This document shows, piece after piece, positions 1 to 4,950 of a stretch of 6,770 nucleotides of DNA. The stretch's first letter is position 1. Every line of letters starts with the position of its first letter. The DNA is taken from the NCBI GenBank assembly GCA_000436735.1, contig FR887222.1:8781-15550 (forward strand), written 5' to 3'. Both the position numbers and the translations under genes were made by a program. The notes under the pieces were generated by a model. The model saw nothing but the letters and a program-made list of their open reading frames with translations. It searched no databases and was not told the DNA's origin. This DNA comes from Firmicutes bacterium CAG:170 (GTDB lineage: Bacteria; Bacillota; Clostridia; Oscillospirales; Oscillospiraceae).

Positions 1-406
1 CACAAGAAAGTATCTTGAAAAGATCCCCGGCGTCCTGCGCTGGGCGGCGACGTTCCTGCTGCTGGTCATCGGGTGGAATATCTTCTATTTCACCGACGGG
101 ACGCGGCTGCTGGAGAACTTCCGCGTGATGCTCGGCGCGGCCGGAACCGGCTTTGCGGACGAGCAGCTGCGCATCAGCTTCATCAACAATCTTCCGCTCC
201 TGATCCTCTGCATCCTCGGCAGTACACCGCTGCCGCAGATCGTGGGCAACACGTTCGGGATGCTCTGTGCGTCGAAGGACGGAGGAGGGAAGAAGTCCCG
301 CATCTATGTGGCCGTGACCTATGTGTACGACCTGCTGCTTCTGGCGCTCTGCACCGTGGCGCTGGTCAGCTCGACCTTCAACGCATTTCTGTATTTCCGT
401 TTCTGA
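1..406 (+). CDS. MBOAT family O-acyltransferase (AlgI/DltB-like), C-terminal part
   Basis: This is a partial gene. The frame is open from base 2 and ends at TGA 404-406, giving the last 134 residues. The visible part is strongly hydrophobic, with likely membrane segments at about residues 11-30, 58-78 and 103-124. It ends in FNAFLYFRF, which resembles the usual C-terminal ending of AlgI-type MBOAT proteins (NPFIYFRF-like). Family members sit in the cytoplasmic membrane and pass acyl groups, usually acetyl, across it for modification of polysaccharide or teichoic acid. The catalytic histidine is normally further upstream and lies outside the window, so activity cannot be judged. The next gene starts 13 bases after the stop and encodes a DHHW protein, the usual partner of such MBOAT proteins, which supports the call. 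The exact polymer and acyl group are unknown. Confidence 0.85.
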   Translation, partial: TRKYLEKIPGVLRWAATFLLLVIGWNIFYFTDGTRLLENFRVMLGAAGTGFADEQLRISFINNLPLLILCILGSTPLPQIVGNTFGMLCASKDGGGKKSRIYVAVTYVYDLLLLALCTVALVSSTFNAFLYFRF

Positions 407-412
407 GGAGGT
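406..412 (+). promoter_or_regulatory. Ribosome binding site selecting a TTG start for the DHHW gene
   Basis: AGGAGGT at 406-412 is a near-perfect Shine-Dalgarno sequence, overlapping the last base of the MBOAT stop codon. It is followed by 7 bases and then TTG at 420-422. An in-frame GTG at 411-413 lies inside this site, and the in-frame ATG at 321 lies deep in the MBOAT gene and would add a non-family-like N-terminus. The TTG is therefore the best start. Confidence 0.75.
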
Positions 413-419
413 GGCCGCT

Positions 420-1868
420 TTGAAAAAGCTTTACTATGCGCTGCTTGGCGCGCTGCTGGCGCTGATGCTGGGTGTCGGCGTCTGGTCGCTGTTCGGAAAC
501 GGGGAGACGGTCTCTGGTGTGGACGGCAAGCAGCTTGCGCAGAGGCCGGAGTTCTCCTTTGCGGCGCTCTTTGACGGAAGCTATCTTCCGGCGCTGGAGG
601 CGTATTATACCGATCATTTTCCGATGCGCGACACGCTTCTGACGGCGGGAAAAACGCTCAATAAATTTTATTATTACTCCGGCTCGGAGGAGAACACCAT
701 GCTGATCGTAAGCGGCAGCACCGGAGCCGAGCAGGGCGGCGAACGTCTTGATGCCTCGCTGACGCAGCCGGAGCAGACGCCTGCGCAGCCGGATGTTCAG
801 GAGCCGGAGGAGATACCGGAGCAGCCGACGGACGATCCGGAAAACAATGTCCAGACCCCGCAGGAGCAGACGCCCGGCAGCGAGCAGCCCGCGCAGCCGG
901 AGGAGGATACGCCTCCCGAGCTGGACGAGCCTACGGAGGAGGATGCCAGCTGGGCCGGAAACGTGATCGTGGTCGGAACGCGCGCCATGGAGATCCCGTC
1001 GGCAAATGACAGCATCATCGACAGCTATGCGGCGGCGGTCAATTCTCTGGCGAAGGCCATGGGAGACGGCGTGCGCACGATCTCGCTCGTGACGCCGAAC
1101 GGCGGCGAGTTCTATTCCCCGGAGAGTATGCACACGGGGATCCACAGCCAGAAGGCCATGATCGAGCGCTGCTATGACGCAATGGACGACGCAGTCGTGA
1201 CGGTGGACGCCTATACGGGCCTGCGCGACCATGCGGACGAATACATCTATTTCCGCACGGATCACCACTGGACGCAGCTCGGCGCGTATTATGCCTATCA
1301 GCAGTTCTGCAAGGCGGCGGGCTTTGAGGCCGTGGCGCTGGAGCAATTCCAGACGGGCGTATACGAGAATTTTGTCGGCTCCATGTATACCTTCACCAAG
1401 GGCTATCCGCAGAGCCAGACGCTCTATGACAACCCGGACACGCTGACGTATTATCTCCCGATCTACGAAACGCACGCGAAGTATTATGCGGACTCCACGC
1501 TCCAGAACGGCGTCCCGGTCAGCGTCGTCTATACCCAGCTGCCGGAATCGACCTCGAACAAGTATCTCTGCTACATCGGCGGCGACACGCCGGTGTGCGT
1601 GATCGAGTCGGCAGCGGAGGGCGGCGCCTGCATCGTGCTGAAGGAGTCCTACGGCAATGCCTTTGTCCCGTTCCTGACCAGCCATTACAGCAAGATCATC
1701 GTCATCGATCCGCGCGAGTTCAACCGTGACGGAAAGCCGTCGATGGATCTGACAGCCTTTGCGAAGGAGCAGGAGATCGACGATCTGATCGTTATCAACT
1801 ATCCTTATATGATCAACAATACGGCGTATATTTCCTGGCTCAACCGCCTGGTCGGCGCAGATTCCTGA
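420..1868 (+). CDS. DHHW family protein, AlgX/AlgJ-like partner of the MBOAT acyltransferase
   Basis: The TTG start gives 482 residues. Residues 4-25 form a single hydrophobic segment after a short basic start, so the protein is probably a signal-anchored extracytoplasmic protein. The order is: family N-terminal region with RPEFSFAALFDGSY (42-55) and DHFPMRD (65-71); an acidic Pro/Glu/Gln-rich insert at about 100-178; then a core that starts NVIVVGTRAMEI (181-192). The name-giving D-H-H-W is at 281-284 in FRTDHHWTQLG, and a candidate nucleophile serine is S410 in KESYGNAF. AlgX and AlgJ use an Asp-x-His pair plus a serine to acetylate alginate, so D281, H283 and S410 are the likely catalytic triad (inferred by analogy). 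Together with the upstream MBOAT gene it probably O-acetylates an envelope or exported glycan. The insert is the odd feature. A terminator follows at 1915. Confidence 0.88.
   Translation: MKKLYYALLGALLALMLGVGVWSLFGNGETVSGVDGKQLAQRPEFSFAALFDGSYLPALEAYYTDHFPMRDTLLTAGKTLNKFYYYSGSEENTMLIVSGSTGAEQGGERLDASLTQPEQTPAQPDVQEPEEIPEQPTDDPENNVQTPQEQTPGSEQPAQPEEDTPPELDEPTEEDASWAGNVIVVGTRAMEIPSANDSIIDSYAAAVNSLAKAMGDGVRTISLVTPNGGEFYSPESMHTGIHSQKAMIERCYDAMDDAVVTVDAYTGLRDHADEYIYFRTDHHWTQLGAYYAYQQFCKAAGFEAVALEQFQTGVYENFVGSMYTFTKGYPQSQTLYDNPDTLTYYLPIYETHAKYYADSTLQNGVPVSVVYTQLPESTSNKYLCYIGGDTPVCVIESAAEGGACIVLKESYGNAFVPFLTSHYSKIIVIDPREFNRDGKPSMDLTAFAKEQEIDDLIVINYPYMINNTAYISWLNRLVGADS
770..900 (+). repeat. Imperfect repeats coding for the Pro/Glu/Gln-rich linker
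   Basis: The 12-mer GGAGCAGACGCC occurs at 770-781 and 863-874, and the 10-mer GCGCAGCCGG at 783-792 and 891-900. They encode repeated EQTP (residues 118-121 and 149-152) and AQP (122-124 and 158-160) units inside the DHHW protein. The spacing of the two copies differs, so the pattern looks like growth by small duplications, not a clean tandem array. Confidence 0.6.
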
Positions 1869-1894
1869 AATATCGCAGCTCGCTCTGAAATATC
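1865..1894 (+). repeat. Short direct repeat at the end of the DHHW gene
   Basis: CTGAAATATC occurs at 1865-1874 and again at 1885-1894, exactly 20 bases apart. The first copy contains the TGA stop of the DHHW gene. A second TGA in the repeat lies in another frame. No function is evident and it may be chance or a small duplication. Confidence 0.4.
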
Positions 1895-1914
1895 CGCCCT
1901 CTGACGGACTCAGA

Positions 1915-1951
1915 CCCTCCGGCACGGAGAATTTCCGCGCCGGAGGGCTTT
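1915..1951 (+). terminator. Intrinsic terminator of the MBOAT-DHHW unit
   Basis: CCCTCCGGC (1915-1923) is the exact reverse complement of GCCGGAGGG (1939-1947). Inside it, after one A-C mismatch, CGGA (1925-1928) pairs with TCCG (1934-1937) around a 5-base loop. This makes a 13-pair, mostly GC stem followed by CTTTTCTG. It lies 46 bases after the DHHW stop, as expected for a rho-independent terminator. The T run is short but the stem is strong. Confidence 0.85.
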
Positions 1952-1953
1952 TC

Positions 1954-2280
1954 TGCATTTTAGATATCCCGGAGCAGGGCATAAAGACACAGCGGGATAA
2001 GATGCTAAAAATGATATGCCCTTTCTGCGGGGCGCTTCGGCGGCAAAGGGATACACCGGCCCGGCAGCCTGTGCAGGTACGCTTGGGCGCGGCAAAAGAG
2101 GAGCCCGTGCGCGCTGCCGCCGGGGCCAGCGCTCCGTAAACAGGCAGTCGGTGAAGAAAGCGCCGGAGTCTGCGTGCACGCTTCGCGCAAATGTGCCGGG
2201 ATACGGTACATCCGGACAGAATGCGCGAAAAAGGAAGGGAAACCTTTATGGATATATTATTTTTGATATGGGAAGCAAGC
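1954..2280. other. Intergenic stretch with several stable inverted repeats, no convincing gene
   Basis: About 330 bases between the terminator and the fumC promoter. It contains several foldable segments. CCCTTT 2019-2024 pairs with AAAGGG 2045-2050 and encloses CGC-TTCG-GCG (2033-2042), a stable UUCG-type tetraloop hairpin. The 11 bases at 2058-2068 (GGCCC then GGCAGC) pair with GCTGCC 2113-2118 and GGGCC 2123-2127 with a 4-base bulge. GCGTGCACGC (2172-2181) is a perfect palindrome. CCGGGAT 2196-2202 pairs with ATCCGG 2210-2215 with one bulged base. Two small frames exist: 2002-2139 (45 residues, begins MLKMICPFCGA) with a poor ribosome site, and 2248-2286 (12 residues) behind AAGGAAGGG. I do not recognise a known RNA family (no tmRNA, RNase P, SRP or cobalamin-riboswitch signatures found by eye). 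It could be a small structured RNA, a decayed gene, or simply GC-rich spacer. Confidence 0.4.
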
Positions 2281-2288
2281 AATTAGCA

Positions 2289-2317
2289 TTTCTGTTTCCC
2301 TGTCAATTCGCTATAAT
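2289..2317 (+). promoter_or_regulatory. Likely promoter of the fumC-hdrBCA unit
   Basis: A perfect -10 box TATAAT lies at 2312-2317 in the only markedly AT-rich stretch near fumC. At 17 bases upstream is TTTCTG (2289-2294), a poor -35 match. Transcription would begin near 2324 and leave a leader of roughly 37 bases before the fumC ATG. The -10 overlaps the 10-base palindrome TATAATTATA (2312-2321), and the weak -35 may indicate need for an activator. The -10 is clear; the -35 and any operator are uncertain. Confidence 0.55.
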
Positions 2318-2360
2318 TATATCGATTAGGAACATAAAACTTTTTATTGGAGGAGACGCA

Positions 2361-3749
2361 ATGAGCAAGGAAATGGAATACCGGATCGAGCATGACTCCA
2401 TGGGAGAGGTCAAAGTCCCCGCCGACAAATACTGGGGCGCACAGACGGAACGCAGCCATGAGAATTTCCCCATCGGCGTCGGCATCGAGACCATGCCGAA
2501 GGAGATCGTCCATGCGTTCGGCATCCTGAAAAAAGCGGCGGCGCAGGCCAACCACGAGCTGAAGCCCGAGAAAATGACGGCGGAAAAGCTGACTGTGATC
2601 GAGCAGGCGGCCGACGAGGTCATTTCCGGCGCGCTTCTGGAGCATTTTCCGCTGGTCGTCTGGCAGACCGGCTCCGGTACGCAGTCGAACATGAACTCGA
2701 ACGAGGTCATTGCCAACCGCGGCAATGAGCTTGCAGGCAAAAAGCTCCTGCATCCGAACGACGATATCAATATGTCTCAGTCCTCCAACGATACCTTCCC
2801 GACGGCGATGCATATCGCGGCGGTCGAGGCCATTGAGGGCAAGGTCCTTCCGGCCATCGATCTGCTGACGGCCACCTTCCGCCGCCTGGAGGAGGAAAAC
2901 CGCGGCGTGGTCAAGTCCGGCCGCACCCACCTTCAGGACGCGACGCCGATCGAATTCTCGCAGGAGATCTCCGGGTGGCGCAGCTCGCTGGAAAGGGACC
3001 GGAGGCTGCTGGAGATCGCGCTTCCGCCGCTCAAGGAGCTGGCGCTCGGCGGTACCGCCGTCGGCACGGGCCTGAACGCTCCGAAGGGCTTTGATAAGCT
3101 GGTCGCGGAGAAGATCTCCGCCCTGACGGGCCGCGAATTCGTGACCGCAGAGAACAAATTCCATGCGCTGACCTCCAAGGACGAGCTTGTGTTCGCACAC
3201 GGCGCGCTCAAGGCGCTGGCGGCGGACATGATGAAGATCGCAAACGATGTACGCTGGCTGGCCTCCGGCCCGCGCGACGGCCTCGGTGAAATCTTCATCC
3301 CGGAGAATGAGCCAGGCTCGTCCATCATGCCCGGCAAGGTCAATCCGACCCAGTGCGAGGCCGTCACGATGGTCGCCGTACAGGTCATGGGCAACGACGT
3401 AGCCGTCGGCATGGCCGCTTCGCAGGGCAACTTCGAGCTGAACGTGTTCATGCCGGTCTGCATCTACAATTTCCTTCAGTCGGCGCGTCTGCTGGCGGAG
3501 TCCATCACCTCCTTCAACAACAACTGCGCCGTCGGCATTCGCGCCAACCGCGAGAAGATGCACCACAATCTGCACAATTCCCTGATGTTGGTCACGGCGC
3601 TCAACCCCTATATCGGCTATGAAAACGCGGCCAAGACCGCAAAAAAGGCGTATAAGGAAAACATTTCGCTCAAGGAAGCATGCGTGCAGCTCGGCTTCCT
3701 GACGGCGGAGAAATTTGACGAAGTATTCCATCCAGAGCAGATGGTCTGA
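2361..3749 (+). CDS. fumC: Class II fumarate hydratase (fumarase C)
   Basis: FumC catalyses the reversible hydration of fumarate to L-malate in the cytoplasm; class II enzymes are iron-free homotetramers. The ATG at 2361 follows GGAGGAG (2349-2355) and gives 462 residues, the normal full length. Family landmarks in order are KYWGAQTERS near residues 23-32, the TGSGTQSNMNSNEV block, SSNDTFPTAMH, SGRTHLQDATPI with the catalytic-region histidine H190, and the superfamily signature GSSIMPGKVNP at 319-329, which holds the mobile-loop serine (S320/S321). TGSGTQ and QSSNDTFPT separate it from aspartase less sharply, but the overall motif set matches fumarase best; aspartase is the main alternative. 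The same frame stays open upstream to 2016, but that part has no family similarity and precedes the promoter, so it is not included. hdrB starts 17 bases after the stop with no terminator, so the genes are probably cotranscribed. Confidence 0.93.
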   Translation: MSKEMEYRIEHDSMGEVKVPADKYWGAQTERSHENFPIGVGIETMPKEIVHAFGILKKAAAQANHELKPEKMTAEKLTVIEQAADEVISGALLEHFPLVVWQTGSGTQSNMNSNEVIANRGNELAGKKLLHPNDDINMSQSSNDTFPTAMHIAAVEAIEGKVLPAIDLLTATFRRLEEENRGVVKSGRTHLQDATPIEFSQEISGWRSSLERDRRLLEIALPPLKELALGGTAVGTGLNAPKGFDKLVAEKISALTGREFVTAENKFHALTSKDELVFAHGALKALAADMMKIANDVRWLASGPRDGLGEIFIPENEPGSSIMPGKVNPTQCEAVTMVAVQVMGNDVAVGMAASQGNFELNVFMPVCIYNFLQSARLLAESITSFNNNCAVGIRANREKMHHNLHNSLMLVTALNPYIGYENAAKTAKKAYKENISLKEACVQLGFLTAEKFDEVFHPEQMV

Positions 3750-3755
3750 GATTGC

Positions 3756-3760
3756 GAGGA
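3756..3760 (+). promoter_or_regulatory. Ribosome binding site that sets the hdrB start
   Basis: GAGGA at 3756-3760 lies 6 bases before ATG 3767. An in-frame TTG at 3752 has no suitable site ahead of it and would add only five residues before MTFSYFPGC, where HdrB proteins usually begin. The ATG is preferred. Confidence 0.7.
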
Positions 3761-3766
3761 ACGTAC

Positions 3767-4558
3767 ATGACATTCTCTTATTTTCCCGGCTGCACGCTGA
3801 AAACGCGCGGAAAGCAGCTGGATATCTATGGCCGCAGGGCCTTTGAGGCACTCGGCGTCGAGCTTCAGGAGCTGCCGGAATGGCAGTGCTGCGGCGCGGT
3901 GTATCCCATGGCGCGCGACGAGATCGCAACGCGGCTTTCGTCTGTCCGTGCGCTGGCCTCCGCGCGCGATCTCGGAAACGAGCTGGTCACGCTCTGCTCC
4001 GCCTGCCACCACGTCATCAAGCGGGTGAACGGCGATATGAAGAACGACGAGGTGCTGGCCTCCCGCGTACAGAACTATCTGAAGCTCGAAACGCCGTATA
4101 CCGGCGAGACGAATGTGCTGCACTATCTCGAGGTGCTGCGCGACCGCGTGGGCTTTGACGAGCTGGCGAAAAAGGTCGTAAAGCCTCTGACGGGCCGGAA
4201 GATCGGCGCGTACTACGGTTGCCTGCTGCTCCGGCCCAGTCGGGAGCTTGGCTTTGACGATCCGGAAAATCCGACGATCATCGAGAATTTCATCCGCGCC
4301 ATCGGCGCAGAGCCGGTCTATTACGGGCTGCGCAACGAGTGCTGCGGCGGCTACTCGACCATCGAGGGCAAGGAATTTGCACAAAAACAGGTCGCAAAAA
4401 TTATGAACAATGCCAAAGCCAGCGGTGCGGAGGCGCTCATCACGGCCTGCCCGCTCTGCATGTATAATTTGAAGGAAAACGCCGTGGACGGCCTGCCGGT
4501 GTACTATTTCACCGAGCTGCTGGCCGAGGCGCTGGGCGTGAAGGAGGATGCCGAATGA
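3767..4558 (+). CDS. hdrB: Heterodisulfide reductase subunit B homologue (CCG-domain protein)
   Basis: The protein has 263 residues and two complete cysteine-rich CCG domains. The first has C9, C41-C42, C77 and C80 (C-x31-CC-x34-CxxC). The second has C152, C192-C193, C228 and C231 (C-x39-CC-x34-CxxC). In methanogen HdrB these two motifs bind two unusual noncubane [4Fe-4S] clusters that cleave the CoM-S-S-CoB disulfide, and all ligands are present here, so a working active site is expected. It acts in the cytoplasm with HdrC, which passes it electrons from HdrA. Its last four bases overlap the hdrC start (ATGA), typical of translational coupling. The protein is somewhat shorter than methanogen HdrB. 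CCG domains also occur in GlpC, LutA and succinate:quinone reductase SdhE/TfrB, but two domains next to HdrC and HdrA point to HdrB. The real substrate in this organism is unknown. Confidence 0.92.
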   Translation: MTFSYFPGCTLKTRGKQLDIYGRRAFEALGVELQELPEWQCCGAVYPMARDEIATRLSSVRALASARDLGNELVTLCSACHHVIKRVNGDMKNDEVLASRVQNYLKLETPYTGETNVLHYLEVLRDRVGFDELAKKVVKPLTGRKIGAYYGCLLLRPSRELGFDDPENPTIIENFIRAIGAEPVYYGLRNECCGGYSTIEGKEFAQKQVAKIMNNAKASGAEALITACPLCMYNLKENAVDGLPVYYFTELLAEALGVKEDAE

Positions 4559-4938
4559 ATCAGAAGCTGATGGACGACATCACCCGCATCGCCGGTGTGA
4601 ATCCCAGAAAGTGCATGAAGTGCGGCAAATGCTCCGGCGCGTGTCCGGCGTATGACGAAATGGACTACCATCCGCATCAGTTTGTGGACATGGTGGAGAA
4701 TGGCCGCATCGATGAGCTTTTGAATTCCAGAGGCATTTACCGCTGCCTGAGCTGCTTTGCCTGCGTCGAACGCTGCCCGCGCAGCGGGGAGCCGGCGGCG
4801 CTCATCGAGGCGGTGCGCCTTGCCGCCGTCCGGAAGCAGGGCGGCGACCACCTGAAGCCGGAGCAGATCCCGGCGCTGCTGGACGAGAGCCTGCCGCAGC
4901 AGGCCATCACCAGCGCATTCCGCAAATATAAGAAGTAA
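4555..4938 (+). CDS. hdrC: Heterodisulfide reductase subunit C homologue, 2x[4Fe-4S] protein
   Basis: A 127-residue ferredoxin-like protein with two full [4Fe-4S] motifs: C20-xx-C23-xx-C26-xxx-C30-P and C64-xx-C67-xx-C70-xxx-C74-P. This spacing and the short length match HdrC, the wire that carries electrons from the HdrA clusters to HdrB. There is no membrane segment, so it is the soluble HdrABC type, not the cytochrome-linked HdrDE type. The start codon overlaps the hdrB stop in ATGA (4555-4558), with AAGGAGG at 4541-4547 as ribosome site. The stop is 12 bases before hdrA. A general 4Fe-4S dicluster protein would be the alternative, but the neighbours make HdrC nearly certain. Confidence 0.92.
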   Translation: MNQKLMDDITRIAGVNPRKCMKCGKCSGACPAYDEMDYHPHQFVDMVENGRIDELLNSRGIYRCLSCFACVERCPRSGEPAALIEAVRLAAVRKQGGDHLKPEQIPALLDESLPQQAITSAFRKYKK

Positions 4939-4950
4939 GGAGGGAAAACA

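Noticed and set aside
321..419. Upstream ATG start for the DHHW protein overlapping the MBOAT gene
   Set aside because: It would add 33 Cys/Trp/Ser-rich residues read from another frame of the MBOAT gene ahead of the signal anchor; TTG 420 has an ideal ribosome site.
2230..2260. Possible terminator at the AAAGG/CCTTT hairpin followed by AT-rich sequence
   Set aside because: The stem has only five pairs and is not followed directly by a T run, so it is too weak to call.
378..2282. Long open frame on the - strand opposite the DHHW gene and the gap
   Set aside because: Its product is Arg/Leu-rich low-complexity sequence with no recognisable family and lies opposite a well-supported DHHW gene; such antisense frames are common in GC-rich DNA.
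2016..2360. In-frame 115-codon N-terminal extension of fumarase
   Set aside because: Fumarase is full length from ATG 2361, which has a good ribosome site; the extension crosses the likely promoter and has no fumarase similarity.
2283..3929. Long open frame on the - strand opposite fumC
   Set aside because: It is an antisense shadow of the conserved fumarase coding sequence; no family motifs or ribosome site.
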